Positions 10,246-20,539 of a DNA stretch of 64,000 bases are shown here, one piece after another. Position numbers and translations under genes: made by a program. The stretch is taken from NCBI GenBank assembly GCA_001839685.1, contig MLAK01001260.1, positions 44,626 to 108,625 on the forward strand, given 5' to 3'. Numbering within the stretch: position 1 is the stretch's first letter; each line of letters starts with the position of its first letter. The DNA comes from Tritrichomonas foetus (lineage: Eukaryota > Parabasalia > Tritrichomonadida > Tritrichomonadidae). The notes beneath the pieces were generated by a model. The model saw only the letters and a list, made by a program, of their open reading frames with translations. It ran no database searches and was not told the DNA's origin.

Positions 10246-10553
10246 ACGAGGAGAATTTTAATCTGTTTTTGATGCGATTGAGAAGAATTGAGTTTCAAAA
10301 GATGTATGGTCAAATTTCACCATGCCGATCACTAACAGATCTTTTTTCTTTTCCTCCTCATGTTATTCAAAAAAAGAAACATAAAAAAGTTAAAATAGTA
10401 TGGAATTAATAGAAGGTAAGAAGGGTAATAATATTTATTCGAAAAATACATTATAATATGAAATTAATAACAAATCTTATGTTCATATTGCATAAAGTAG
10501 CACTTGATAGTAATTCATTTGATTCATAAAATGAGGGTAACATTAATTTTATC
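10246..10553. other. Spacer between two minus-strand genes
   Basis: About 308 bases holding the 3' end of the MED13 gene and the leader of the propeller gene. The overlapping frames here are fragments of flanking genes. I see no separate gene. Confidence 0.5.
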
Positions 10554-12995
10554 TTATTGTGGTAAAAAGTCGAACCCAGTGATAAATTTTGTTTTTGCTC
10601 TAATTTTTCGTAAAAGTGCCACAATATGAGGAGGGAAAGATAGGACACGTTTCTTTGTCTGTGAATCTTCAGCAAGCCAAGAAAGATGAGACATATTTCG
10701 AGCAAAGTCTTGAAGGAACCTTTTTGGTGTTTCACCTTTAGAATTATAAAAATTAGAAATTCGATAAGCTGGCTGATCAGGAGCAACTACATAACAAGTG
10801 CATTTTGGTGTAGCTACTATTTGATCTGATGGTGCAATTACTTCAACATCATCAAAAATGAGGATATCATCGATAATTTCAGACTGTGAAATAATTTGGA
10901 TTTGCGGTGCAGGAATTATCGAGAAGAGTGAAAAGGATGACAAGCTTCGTGAAAATAAAGAAATTATATTATTTACAAGATCTTCAGAAGGTGATTCAGA
11001 TAGAATAGTGAAAGTTATATCAACTTCAATATCCTTTAAAAAGCTGACAATATCAACCATGAGTTGGCAAAGTTCTTGAAGTGGCTTTCCTTTAAAAATA
11101 TGAGACACTGAACCAATATCGTCAACCCAAGCTGTAAACCCAGTGATTGGATCCCATGCAATATGTAAAGTGAGTGGTGATGATGAAACAATACGTGAAA
11201 GAACAAATGGTGGTTGGTATCTATAGCCGAAAAAAAGCGAAGCCGCTTCAGGTGGCGCAATATCTATCATTCCAAATGGAAATGGATGAAAGAGTCTCAT
11301 TCTTGAATATACAGTAAAAGCAACATGATCAATATCTTTCTGCTTATGCGCTTTAATTTGTGAAATTGTTAAGTAAGTGCAAATTGAATGAGAAGTCATT
11401 ATATGCTCGAAATTTTGTGGACAAACAACAAAAGATAAAATTGGATATTGCCGAAATTCACTTAAAGGTTGATGTTTAAAGAACTGATTAGTGGTTTCAA
11501 AGAATTTCGAAGAAGTTGTTTTGAAAAATGGATCACATTTTGGATAAGGTGTCAAGTTTCCAAGTTCATGCCAAGTAAAACTGCATTGCAATGATTCAAA
11601 ATAATCCATTACTACATTTTTATCATCATAATCAACAATAAAAACCACAAATTGGGCAGATTTACTTCCAGAAATTGGAGAATAATGATTTTTCTTCCAG
11701 TCAGTAAAAATACTGATAGGATTTATTTCTCTAACATTTCCATTGGCATTGATTTTAACATTTGGTAAACCAAGGTGTTGAATATTCACATCAGAAAAGG
11801 TAGAAAAAATTCTGGTGTATATTGGCGGTTCAGCTTTACATAAAGAAATGTCAAATTGAAAAAATGAAATAAATGAAGAATTAGGCAAAATTAAATCTGC
11901 AACATTCATTGGAAAATCTGGAAACTTTGTGAATACTTTTGTGAGCACTTTTCTTGTTTTCTTGTCACTGATTTCTTCGTTTATTATAGATAATAATGTG
12001 GTTTCAGGATATTCAAAATAACTTGTTTCTGAATCAAAAATACTTTTGAATTTATTTTCAGGTTCTTGTGTTTGTTTTTCTTGAAGATTTGCAAAAAATG
12101 AGTCAAAACTTTGATCATCAAATGTGTAAAATTCTGTTGTTTCAAAATTAAAATAAGGTGAAGGAGTATTTAAACTTGATTGCCTTCCTTGTTGCCTTTT
12201 TGAATAGTTCGATAAAGCTACTTTACTTCTTCCATAAATATCTTTTTCATTTGATGTTGGACTTAATTTTGAAAGGTTAACTGGCGGATTTGTCAAAAGA
12301 ACATAATGGAAATCAGAATCCATATGCTTTTCGATATATTGGTGGTCAACATTTCTTATAAATGCAATTTTTTCATTTTCATCAATTTTTTCAACAAAAA
12401 AAGGATGGCTGTAGGGTTCAACAAGAAGGCAGGAACTGGTTGCCAGTGGAATGGGAGGATCAATTAGCATTTCCAGATTTCCAGCGGTAATAATTCGAAT
12501 ATGAATTTTTCCATTTCGAAAAACTGGAATTGGCCGAAAAACAAACGGATCAGAAAAATATTTTGTATGTGGAAACATCAAAAACGTGTCGAAATATAAA
12601 GGTTTTTCTTTTCGATATTTATAATAATAATATAAAACGAAACTCCGCTGTAAGTGATCGAAAAATTCTCTGTGAAGTGTTTGGATTGATGGATTGATCA
12701 AAAAATCGAGTCTTTCTGCCCACGGCGGCAATTCGAAATTATTGAAAGTCGAAAAAAAATCGAAAACAATAACAACAGCCCTATTTGAATTTCCCGTTAC
12801 ATATCCTGGCGATTTATTGAAGAAAAAGCAAGGCGATCCGTGAAAATTAATTTGATGAGATAAAACAAGAAGCCTCATTCGATTTTCTTGGATATCTTGA
12901 TTTTTTTCGTTTTCATCTGTGGAGCTAAACTTAATTTGCATGATTCTGATGGATGGAATTCCTTCGTTATCTAAATTCCATTTTGCAAGCTCCAT
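10554..12995 (-). CDS. MED13: Mediator kinase-module subunit MED13, reduced
   Basis: The protein has 813 residues. MED13 links the CDK8 kinase module to core Mediator and so controls access of RNA polymerase II. The C-terminal third carries the recognisable signature of the family. A segment LTLHIAW...TAWVDDIGSV corresponds to the conserved LHIAY...TD..GE block. This is followed by a helix with a Trp/Phe-rich regulatory region, a CTCYVVAPD strand, and a terminal block LSWLAED....RVLSFPPHIVAL that mirrors the LSWL...LP.H..L end of animal MED13. The N-terminal part (about 1-250) is compatible with the MED13 N domain. Animal MED13 exceeds 2000 residues; here the long disordered middle is largely missing. 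The assignment is from sequence pattern memory, not a search. Confidence 0.72.
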   Translation of the reverse strand: MELAKWNLDNEGIPSIRIMQIKFSSTDENEKNQDIQENRMRLLVLSHQINFHGSPCFFFNKSPGYVTGNSNRAVVIVFDFFSTFNNFELPPWAERLDFLINPSIQTLHREFFDHLQRSFVLYYYYKYRKEKPLYFDTFLMFPHTKYFSDPFVFRPIPVFRNGKIHIRIITAGNLEMLIDPPIPLATSSCLLVEPYSHPFFVEKIDENEKIAFIRNVDHQYIEKHMDSDFHYVLLTNPPVNLSKLSPTSNEKDIYGRSKVALSNYSKRQQGRQSSLNTPSPYFNFETTEFYTFDDQSFDSFFANLQEKQTQEPENKFKSIFDSETSYFEYPETTLLSIINEEISDKKTRKVLTKVFTKFPDFPMNVADLILPNSSFISFFQFDISLCKAEPPIYTRIFSTFSDVNIQHLGLPNVKINANGNVREINPISIFTDWKKNHYSPISGSKSAQFVVFIVDYDDKNVVMDYFESLQCSFTWHELGNLTPYPKCDPFFKTTSSKFFETTNQFFKHQPLSEFRQYPILSFVVCPQNFEHIMTSHSICTYLTISQIKAHKQKDIDHVAFTVYSRMRLFHPFPFGMIDIAPPEAASLFFGYRYQPPFVLSRIVSSSPLTLHIAWDPITGFTAWVDDIGSVSHIFKGKPLQELCQLMVDIVSFLKDIEVDITFTILSESPSEDLVNNIISLFSRSLSSFSLFSIIPAPQIQIISQSEIIDDILIFDDVEVIAPSDQIVATPKCTCYVVAPDQPAYRISNFYNSKGETPKRFLQDFARNMSHLSWLAEDSQTKKRVLSFPPHIVALLRKIRAKTKFITGFDFLPQ

Positions 12996-13463
12996 ATTTT
13001 TTTGAAATCCCTTTATGATGGATGATATTCAAATTATTGTATGATTTCTCCTGAAATTTTCAAAAAGAAATATTATAAAGTATACTAACTAATTGAAACA
13101 AAAGCGTTTAGAAAATCATCTAAAATTGAATTGGGATGAATCAATTGATCAAAAAATGTAAGTTTTGACGATAAATTAGGAGAATAGATGGATGTAAAAT
13201 GATAAATTCATTATAAAAATATCTATTGAACATGTCTATTACTATTACTCTTGATGTAGTTTCTTTTCGAAATTTTGAATTCAGATTAATTTTCTAGTTT
13301 CTACCATTAAATACGAATAATAAAATGTATCATACAGATTAAATCTATTCCATAGAATAAAGATTAGAAATCTTGATTTTTTTTCGTGTATAACTGAACA
13401 TTTGAGTAATTGACCATATTTTTTAATTTAGCCTCAATTAAAAACGGTTATGACCATATTTCA
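12996..13463. other. Divergent promoter region, MED13 and beta-adaptin
   Basis: About 470 bases between divergent genes. GACCATAT occurs twice, at about 13422 and 13452, in the leader of the adaptin gene, the second copy just before the ATG. A repeated upstream element is possible but untested. Confidence 0.45.
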
Positions 13464-15896
13464 ATGACGAATCTTTTCCGCGGAGAAGTTAAGAACGAAG
13501 TCGCTCAACTTCGTGACCAATTAGATGGTAACGATCCTTCGGAACGCAAGAATGCTGCAAAGCGAGTTGTTGCTTTAATGCGTTCAGGTGAAAATGTTCA
13601 ATCTCTTTTTTCGTCAATGCTGCGCTGCGTTCGAACTTCCGATTTAGAACTCAAAAAATTAACATATCTTTATCTCGTCCATTACTCCGAACAAGAACCA
13701 GAACAGGCGATTATGGCTGTCAATACTTTCGTTCAAGATAGCCAAGATATGAACCCACTTGTCAGGGCTCTTGCTGTCCGTACGATGTGTAGGATCAAAC
13801 TCGAAAATGTAGCCGAACATATGATTATTCCGCTCAAAAAATGTTTATCCGATCAAGATCCATATGTCAGAAAAACCGCTGCTTTTGGTGTTGCTAAGTT
13901 GTATGATGTAATTCCAGAAGCTGTTGAGAACGCGAACCTTTTCGATGATCTTCTCAAACTTTTATCCGACGATAATCCAATGGTCGTATCGAACACAACC
14001 GCCACTATTTTCGAAATCAATGAACGACGAACAACTCCGATTTTCAATCTCAACTCTGACACAATCGGTCCGATTTTATCTGCCATAAATTCATGCACGG
14101 AATGGTGCCAGACTATTCTTCTTGATGCCCTCAGTAGATACAAGCCAGTTTCTCCGGAAGATGCAACTTTCTTAATCGACCGTTTAGTTCCATTTTTGAA
14201 GCATTCAAATCCAGCAGTTGTTATTGGATCCTTCAAATGCATCTTTTTATTCATGGAAGTTGATTCAAGGAAACCGTCAAAAATTTTCCCACAAATTATT
14301 CCACCATTCATCACATTGGTCACATCAGCTGAACCAGAAGTTCAATATGTTGTTTTAAGGACACTTTCATTATTCGTCCAAAAGTATCCCCGCGCACTTT
14401 CTAAAGAAATAAGAGTGTTCTTCTGTAAATATAATGATCCATCTTATGTGAAAATGGAAAAATTAGACATCATTGTTACAATTTGTCGCCCACAAAATGC
14501 TCAACTTGTTCTTGATGAACTTAATGAATATTGCAATGCTGTTGATGTTGCATTCGTTCGTAAGAGCGTTAGATGTATTGGTCAGATCGCCATCAAGATG
14601 GAAGAAGCTTCTCGTAGATGTGTTGATATCCTTGTTGCTCTTGTTGGTGGAAAAGCCGATTATGCTGTTGAAGAAGCTGTTTGTGTTGTTTGTGACATTT
14701 TAAGGAAATATCCAGGAAACTTCGAATCAATTATTTCAACGGTTTGTGCTAATATGGAACAACTCAAAGAACCGCGTGCTAAAGCAGCAGGTATTTGGAT
14801 CCTTGGCGAATATTGTCATTTAATTGAAAAAGTTGATGATATTCTTGATCCTTATTTAGATACATTCCATGATGAGCAACCTATTGTTCAGCTTTCTATT
14901 CTTTCTTCAATTGTTAAAGTTTTCATTCAAAAACCAGATACTCGTGATCAATTGCAATTTGTTCTCCAAGAAGCCACAAAGCCTGGAAACGTGCCAGATG
15001 TAAAGAACAGAGCATTTGTTTACTGGCGTGTCCTTTCACTTCCAGATTTAAGTGTTGCACAAGATATCTTACATTTCGATAAGAAAACCGTTTTACATTC
15101 TGGTGTTAATTTCGATCCATCAATCCTTGCAGAACTTATCAAAAACATGGGTAGTGTTGCAGGTGTTCTCCATGTTGTTCCATCCGATTTCGTCCGTCGT
15201 GTTAGATTTGTCCCAGAAGATGAAGATTTGAAAGATGACGATGATACATCCAGGATATGGCATCCTGTTAGATTGAATGATAACAGTACATTAGATCTTT
15301 TTGCTGATTATGATCGATCTCACATCTATCTTCGACTTATGAATAAGAGTCCATCAGCACTTTCTGATTTCGCATTTGCATTAAATAAAAATTCAATTGG
15401 TATTACTGTTTCTGGAACACCAACTTTCCCAGCAACTTTAGAATTTGGTGATGTTGCAGAAGTTGAAGTTCCAATCAGAGTCGATCCTTCACAATGTGCG
15501 AACTTTGATAAGTATGATCTTCAAATCGCATTAAGAACAAGTGTTGGGACAATTTTTGCACTCGATAAAATCCCAGCACAGTCAGCAACTTTGCCTGAGG
15601 GTGAAATTGGAGCCGAAAACTTCAGACAATACTTTGCCTCATACACAGCAACAGCTTCATTCATTGTAGAAGATGCAGCAGTTGCTGATGAGAAGCAACT
15701 CAAAGAGAGTGGAATATTCGTGGTTGGAAAGAATGACAATAAAACATACATTTCTTTCGCACTTCCACCAAACTGTGTTTTTGTTGCTGAACTCACACAG
15801 AATCAGCAGAGTATTGGTGTTGCTATTAAGGGTCCTTCACCACAACTGTTCCCAGTGATAGAGGCCAGTGCTAGAGCTTTGTTTGCACAAAAGTGA
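13464..15896 (+). CDS. AP complex beta subunit (beta-adaptin)
   Basis: The protein has 810 residues from the ATG at 13464 (MTNLFRGEVKNEV); the frame extends upstream only to a TTG. TCA sits directly before the ATG. The N-terminal 520 or so residues form the adaptin HEAT-repeat trunk, with hallmark stretches NPLVRALAVRTMCRI and DPYVRKTAAFGVAKLY near 95-155. A short acidic hinge (EDEDLKDDDD, about 590-600) leads to a beta-rich C-terminal appendage to about 810. Beta-adaptin pairs with the other large subunit in an AP heterotetramer to select cargo and recruit coat in Golgi/endosome or plasma-membrane transport. The trunk looks most like the AP-1/AP-2 beta type rather than AP-3 or AP-4. I see no clear clathrin box in the shortened hinge, so coat recruitment may differ. 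The AP-1 versus AP-2 choice cannot be made here. Confidence 0.92.
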   Translation: MTNLFRGEVKNEVAQLRDQLDGNDPSERKNAAKRVVALMRSGENVQSLFSSMLRCVRTSDLELKKLTYLYLVHYSEQEPEQAIMAVNTFVQDSQDMNPLVRALAVRTMCRIKLENVAEHMIIPLKKCLSDQDPYVRKTAAFGVAKLYDVIPEAVENANLFDDLLKLLSDDNPMVVSNTTATIFEINERRTTPIFNLNSDTIGPILSAINSCTEWCQTILLDALSRYKPVSPEDATFLIDRLVPFLKHSNPAVVIGSFKCIFLFMEVDSRKPSKIFPQIIPPFITLVTSAEPEVQYVVLRTLSLFVQKYPRALSKEIRVFFCKYNDPSYVKMEKLDIIVTICRPQNAQLVLDELNEYCNAVDVAFVRKSVRCIGQIAIKMEEASRRCVDILVALVGGKADYAVEEAVCVVCDILRKYPGNFESIISTVCANMEQLKEPRAKAAGIWILGEYCHLIEKVDDILDPYLDTFHDEQPIVQLSILSSIVKVFIQKPDTRDQLQFVLQEATKPGNVPDVKNRAFVYWRVLSLPDLSVAQDILHFDKKTVLHSGVNFDPSILAELIKNMGSVAGVLHVVPSDFVRRVRFVPEDEDLKDDDDTSRIWHPVRLNDNSTLDLFADYDRSHIYLRLMNKSPSALSDFAFALNKNSIGITVSGTPTFPATLEFGDVAEVEVPIRVDPSQCANFDKYDLQIALRTSVGTIFALDKIPAQSATLPEGEIGAENFRQYFASYTATASFIVEDAAVADEKQLKESGIFVVGKNDNKTYISFALPPNCVFVAELTQNQQSIGVAIKGPSPQLFPVIEASARALFAQK

Positions 15897-16194
15897 GGAT
15901 ATATTTTATCAGACATAAAAGTTTTAATTTATCATAGATTTTTTAAGCATTTATTATTATTATTATTTATTCGATAATTTATTTTGGTGTATAAATGATA
16001 TATGATGAGCTGATGCTGGGAAAGAGTGTGCTAATAAATACATAGATGTCATTTTTAGTATCTAGAGTTTGATAGATGAAATATTTGTTAGTTAAAACCT
16101 TTGTTGTAAAAACGAGGGAAAAAGCAAAAAGAAGGAAAAATAAATAAACAATAGTCAATTTAATATCAAAATAAAAAATATAATAAATGATTTT

Positions 16195-17226
16195 TCACAT
16201 CATTTCAGAAAGGACTGCTCGTGTTTCTGTTTCATCCTTATTATTGAAAAGATAAAGCTGAATAACAACATCTTCTTCCATTCCAAACTCTGACATCAGC
16301 CGCTGCACAACGGCCCTTTCTTCGAGGGACAGTGATTTTCTAATCTGATAAAGGGTTAAATTCGTATTCAGTGCTGTGCTACCTTCTGGTGATGCAGGTG
16401 GCGGAAGTGGCGGAGCTGATGATGTAGTATTTCCAGAATTTTCTGCATCAGAAGGGATGGAATTTGGTATAGTTATTAAATCACTATTGGTTGTTGAAGG
16501 TGCTTGGGTAGATGCTTGAGTTGGAGGTTGAGCTAGTTGTTGTTGTAGTAGTGGTGGTAGTTGTAGTGGTGGTGGTATTGATGGTGGTGGTAGTGGCGGT
16601 AGTAGTGGTGGTTGAGTTTGTTGTTGTGATGGAGTGGATGATGGGTGTTCAGTATTTGTTGTTGTTGGCTTGTCAGCTTCATTTTGAGTTTCGGTTATTT
16701 GGGGACCAACTCTAACTAATAGATTCAAATCCTCTTTTTCATCAAGAGAAATTGCATAAGATGTGAGAAGATTAATTGAACCTTCCAAATCGTTTTTAGT
16801 TGTCCATAATGCTTTTTTACAATAATCACTAGCAAATCCCATTGAAATTAATTGATCATATTTGTGTTGGTCAATTTCGAATATTGCTGGTGTGACATTT
16901 TTAGCGTATTCGCCTTTGATTGAGACAAGAAAGACACTTTCTGATGGATATCTGCAAAATTCCGTGCTTAAATCCACTTCTTTTTTATCTGAATCTGTCA
17001 AAAATTTAATATCTTCTGGACGGCATCTAGTTCTTGATACGATGAAAGGAATGGACGATGACAAAGTGTCGTTAGGTTTTGGTTCGTATACGTGAATATT
17101 TGAGTCAGGACTAATCAAAAAAATCACAAATATAATATTCGGTTCTTCTTGATAATTAATTCTTTTGTTTTTCAATTTTGCGATCGAGGAAAATGATGGC
17201 GGATAGTCGTGCTGTGTCTCCTGCAT
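16195..17226 (-). CDS. RAD23-like UBL-UBA ubiquitin shuttle candidate
   Basis: The protein has 343 residues. Residues 29-105 form a ubiquitin-like beta-grasp candidate. Residues 119-157 are a classic UBA domain (LISMGFASDYCKKAL then a DLEGSINLL helix). The middle (about 175-290) is a low-complexity Pro/Gln/Thr/Ser linker with polyproline runs. The C-terminal 40 residues resemble the second UBA of RAD23, with GMEEDVVIQLY in the place of the family's G-x-x-x-x-VIQAY helix. The UBL-UBA-UBA order is that of RAD23, which binds proteasome and polyubiquitin and pairs with XPC in DNA repair. No XPC-binding domain is visible, and the Pro-rich linker takes its place. Ubiquilin or DDI-type shuttles are alternatives. 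The gene is convergent with beta-adaptin and divergent from the zinc protein. Confidence 0.55.
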   Translation of the reverse strand: MQETQHDYPPSFSSIAKLKNKRINYQEEPNIIFVIFLISPDSNIHVYEPKPNDTLSSSIPFIVSRTRCRPEDIKFLTDSDKKEVDLSTEFCRYPSESVFLVSIKGEYAKNVTPAIFEIDQHKYDQLISMGFASDYCKKALWTTKNDLEGSINLLTSYAISLDEKEDLNLLVRVGPQITETQNEADKPTTTNTEHPSSTPSQQQTQPPLLPPLPPPSIPPPLQLPPLLQQQLAQPPTQASTQAPSTTNSDLITIPNSIPSDAENSGNTTSSAPPLPPPASPEGSTALNTNLTLYQIRKSLSLEERAVVQRLMSEFGMEEDVVIQLYLFNNKDETETRAVLSEMM

Positions 17227-17376
17227 GTTGATGATATATTGGTGGTAGATTTTGCGAGTGAAATATATATTGAAAACATGATCGAAAAGGTCAAATATTT
17301 AATCAAGATGATGATATTTTTCATTTTGTTAAAAGTGGCAAATGAGTCATTCAATAAAAAATCGAGAAAATTTCCA
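17227..17376. promoter_or_regulatory. Compact bidirectional promoter
   Basis: Only 150 bases separate the ATG of the RAD23-like gene (minus, 17226) from the ATG of the zinc-protein gene (plus, 17377). Both promoters must lie here. TCATC stands a few bases before the minus start, and TCATT at 17347-17351 lies 25 bases before the plus start. Confidence 0.55.
17347..17351 (+). promoter_or_regulatory. Initiator-like TCATT
   Basis: This matches the trichomonad initiator form TCA-pyrimidine-(T/A), in which transcription starts at the A, and it gives a leader of about 28 bases to the ATG at 17377. It argues against using the longer upstream frame that overlaps the neighbouring gene. Such a short motif is common by chance in AT-rich DNA. 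Confidence 0.35.
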
Positions 17377-17928
17377 ATGAATAAACCAGAAATTAACAAA
17401 ATTCTTCACGAAAGCGGCGTCAATACGACTGTACAGGAGGTTCCAAAAACATATCTCAAATCAGTATCAAATCCATCACTCAGCATTGATAGAGATAATT
17501 TAACAAAAGGATCTTTTTACGTTCCGCCTGATCCAGATGAAGATATTTCCGTATTCGCAGAAAAAATGAGCAAAAATCGACGTCACTACTTACGCGCACT
17601 CGAAAATAAAGCCCGTGATGATGCAGTCAAACAATTGGCTGCAGCCCGACGCGATATGGTAAAAGAATCAGTCAACACAGGAAGTAATACGTTTATAGAC
17701 TTAATGAGACGGAGACATACCTGGTTATCGAATTATCAAAATTATGATCGAAATTTCCCAAAAATCTGTAAAGACGAAATGTGCTCGCATGTTTGCTTTG
17801 ACAAGTCAGACTTTTGTATCAATCATATTGCACGCGATCCGAGAAATAAATTCTTCATCGAATGTCCACAATGTCACAGAGTTCATCCACCAAGCATGCC
17901 TTGCCTAATCTGTGGGAAGAGAAAATAA
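17377..17928 (+). CDS. Zinc-finger chromatin protein, KANSL2/INO80D finger type
   Basis: The protein has 183 residues from MNKPEINKIL. The open frame runs upstream to 17209 but overlaps the divergent gene there, so I use the ATG at 17377. Residues about 60-105 are a charged helix rich in Arg and Ala. The C-terminal 55 residues hold a Cys/His cluster C-x4-C-x3-C-x6-C-x2-H followed by ARDPRNKFF and then CPQC-x10-CLIC. The first cluster, with FC..HI..DP....F, resembles the zf-C3HC3H domain of KANSL2 and INO80D, subunits of histone acetyltransferase and chromatin remodelling complexes. The second CxxC pair suggests another zinc site. The complex it serves is unknown. Confidence 0.6.
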   Translation: MNKPEINKILHESGVNTTVQEVPKTYLKSVSNPSLSIDRDNLTKGSFYVPPDPDEDISVFAEKMSKNRRHYLRALENKARDDAVKQLAAARRDMVKESVNTGSNTFIDLMRRRHTWLSNYQNYDRNFPKICKDEMCSHVCFDKSDFCINHIARDPRNKFFIECPQCHRVHPPSMPCLICGKRK

Positions 17929-18243
17929 GATTGAATGTTATTTTCTTATTTTCATTTTTATTCATATTTTTTTGTGATAAAATATATTATCGTTCTTTTT
18001 TCTCCTTTTTTTTTTCTTTCCAGGTGGATTTGGAGATTGAGATGTCTGTTTGCATATTTCACCATTTAAATTTCTTTCAATTGGTTTGACCTGAAACTTC
18101 TTCAACAGTTATTTCTATGATGTTAATCAAAAAGTTATCAATTCAGGATTTGTGGATTTAAATATAAATTTCATTATCAATTTTGAAAAAGGATTCGATT
18201 TTGAATTGGACGATAAGAATCTCTGGTCGCTCAAATTTCTCAC
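17929..18243. other. Spacer before the AAA ATPase gene
   Basis: About 315 bases between two same-strand genes. It has a pyrimidine-rich stretch near 17990-18025 followed by a CAG. This looks like a splice acceptor by eye, but no upstream donor or coding continuity supports an intron. Confidence 0.4.
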
Positions 18244-20199
18244 ATGCAAAAAACTATCCCCAATAAATACGTGACCGCTGAGGATATTTCAAAGTTTATT
18301 GAACAAAACGCTCAACAAAATAACGGTGGCGTAAATTTAAAAGAAGCTTTCGATGTAATGAGAAAAGATAGTCCTCATATCAAAGTAGGCTATACAAAGT
18401 TCGAAAATCTTGCAAAAGAAATAATGACATCCCGTGGATTCACCCTCGCCTCAAATAAACCAACTCCTAAAACCCCGCTGTTACCTCAAATTCCAAAATC
18501 ATCATCAAATTCAGGCCTGAATTCACACGCAAACCTTTCTCGATCTCAAACATCCGAATTTCCGAAGCAAATTTCGCCACCTTCACAGGATTTTGACCCA
18601 GTCGAGCCAAAATATAATTTCGAAAATATTGGCGGGCTTTTACCACAAAAGCAACAACTAGCAGATCTTATCCTTCTTCCTCTCTTACACGAATCGCTAT
18701 TCAGATCAGCCGGAGCCACTCCAATCCGTGGCATTTTATTGCATGGCCCGTCAGGTTGTGGCAAAACCGTTCTAGCCGAAGCAGCAGCAGGTCAATTTGC
18801 TGAACATGGTTTGACCTTCTTCAAAGTACCTGCAACTGACCTCCTCTCTCCATCAAAAGGAAACTCAGGTCAAAGTGAGGGCAAAATTCGAGCTTTATTT
18901 AGGGCGGCTTCCTCTTTAGCACCATCTTTGATTTTCATTGATGATATTGATTCAATTACTTCAAAAAAGAAAGATGCTGCCTCTTCAAAGCTGATTAATC
19001 AACTTGCTCAATGCATGGACCAAATATTTACTGATGATGAGCATCACGTGATTGTCTTGGGAACGACTTCAAAAGTTGATAGCATTGATTCATCTTTGAG
19101 GAGACCAGGGCGCTTTGGACGAGAAATCTCGATTGGACTTCCAGATTTTGAACAAAGATTTGCAGTTCTGAATATTCATGCAGCAAAACTTAATTTGGAT
19201 GATAGCGTGAATTTGGAAGAAGTCGCACGCGAAGCTGAAGGTTTTGTTGGTGCTGATATTGTTGCACTTGTTCAAGAAGCAAGCTTGAGTGCTGTGAAAC
19301 GTGCTGTTGATGCTAATGAAGAAACAGCAGCTGTCTCCATGGATGATTTCATGCAATCTGTAAAAATCGTTCAACCAACTTTACGTCGTGAAGGATTTAC
19401 AACACTTCCACCTGCTTCATTTGCTGATATTGGTGGACTTGAAAGTGTGAAGAAAGAATTACAAATGGCAGTGGTTGATGCAATCATTAGACCTGATATA
19501 TTTTCAATGTACGGGCATCGTCCATCATCAGGAGTGATTATGTATGGTCCTCCTGGATGTGGTAAAACATTATTAGCACGAGCTATTGCACATGAAGCTA
19601 ATCGTGCTGCATTTATTAGTATTAAAGGTCCAGAGTTATTAAATAAATACCTGGGTGAAAGTGAAAGTGCCATTCGTGCTGTTTTTCGTCGTGCACGTGA
19701 TTCTGCACCAAGTATTATATTCTTCGATGAGTTGGATGCAATATGTCCCCGAAGAAGTGATGATTCAAATAATGCGGCAGCTTCTAGAGTTGTAAATCAA
19801 CTTCTCACTGAAATGGATGGTGTTGTGGATCGTGGAAGAGTTTTTGTAATTGGTGCAACAAATCGTTTAGAGCTCATCGACGAAGCAATGCTTCGACCTG
19901 GACGTCTCGACAAGAAAATTGAGGTTCCACGACCAGATAAAAATGGAAGAATAGACATTTTATCTAAGAAGGTCGCACGAATTAACAACAGAGATGAAAT
20001 TGATGTCGAATCAATTGCAGAGCGATGTGAAGGGTTCAGTGGTGCAGATCTTGATGCACTCACATCAGAAGCAATTGAAGCGGCAATCTCAGAGTCGAGC
20101 GAAAATGAGTGGGTAAAGGTTGGAAATAGGCACTATGAAGCGGCTTTGACCAAGCTTTTGAACTCAGTCATGCACAAGAAGAAAAAGATCGAGAACTGA
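18244..20199 (+). CDS. NVL/Rix7-type double AAA ATPase
   Basis: The protein has 651 residues. Residues 1-75 form a small helical N domain, followed by a Ser/Pro linker to about 120. AAA domain 1 has Walker A GPSGCGKT at 168-175 and Walker B LIFIDDID at 229-236, and AAA domain 2 has Walker A GPPGCGKT at 435-442 and Walker B IIFFDELD at 491-498. The FFDELDAICPRR, KGPELLNKYLGESE and LLTEMDGV stretches match NVL/Rix7 better than Cdc48/p97. NVL/Rix7 is a nuclear hexameric unfoldase that strips factors from pre-60S ribosomal subunits. In domain 1 the usual Walker B Glu is Asp (D234), while domain 2 keeps E496, so domain 2 should be the main motor. The protein is shorter than animal NVL (about 850) because the N region is reduced. 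Confidence 0.85.
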   Translation: MQKTIPNKYVTAEDISKFIEQNAQQNNGGVNLKEAFDVMRKDSPHIKVGYTKFENLAKEIMTSRGFTLASNKPTPKTPLLPQIPKSSSNSGLNSHANLSRSQTSEFPKQISPPSQDFDPVEPKYNFENIGGLLPQKQQLADLILLPLLHESLFRSAGATPIRGILLHGPSGCGKTVLAEAAAGQFAEHGLTFFKVPATDLLSPSKGNSGQSEGKIRALFRAASSLAPSLIFIDDIDSITSKKKDAASSKLINQLAQCMDQIFTDDEHHVIVLGTTSKVDSIDSSLRRPGRFGREISIGLPDFEQRFAVLNIHAAKLNLDDSVNLEEVAREAEGFVGADIVALVQEASLSAVKRAVDANEETAAVSMDDFMQSVKIVQPTLRREGFTTLPPASFADIGGLESVKKELQMAVVDAIIRPDIFSMYGHRPSSGVIMYGPPGCGKTLLARAIAHEANRAAFISIKGPELLNKYLGESESAIRAVFRRARDSAPSIIFFDELDAICPRRSDDSNNAAASRVVNQLLTEMDGVVDRGRVFVIGATNRLELIDEAMLRPGRLDKKIEVPRPDKNGRIDILSKKVARINNRDEIDVESIAERCEGFSGADLDALTSEAIEAAISESSENEWVKVGNRHYEAALTKLLNSVMHKKKKIEN

Positions 20200-20478
20200 T
20201 TTTCGAATCGATTTTTTAAATGTTTGATTTTGTTAATTTTATAAATTAATAAATTTGGTCTTAAATTTCTTCGTTTTTATTGGTTTTATAGAAATAAATA
20301 TCTATTTGTAGTTCATTCAACTCAAGGATTTATTCATCAACTTAAAATGTAGTTGATTATCTGATTAAACCGTGTGACTATTTATGATGCAGCACCATCA
20401 GCTCATGAGCAAGCAATCAAATGATCACACTTTAATAATAACTAGTTATGTTCATCTTAATTCTTAAGACGAAATAAA

Positions 20479-20539
<61 letters not shown>

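Noticed and set aside
17929..18250. Intron with pyrimidine tract and CAG acceptor before the AAA gene
   Set aside because: No matching donor or upstream coding exon; the AAA protein has a natural N-terminus at 18244.
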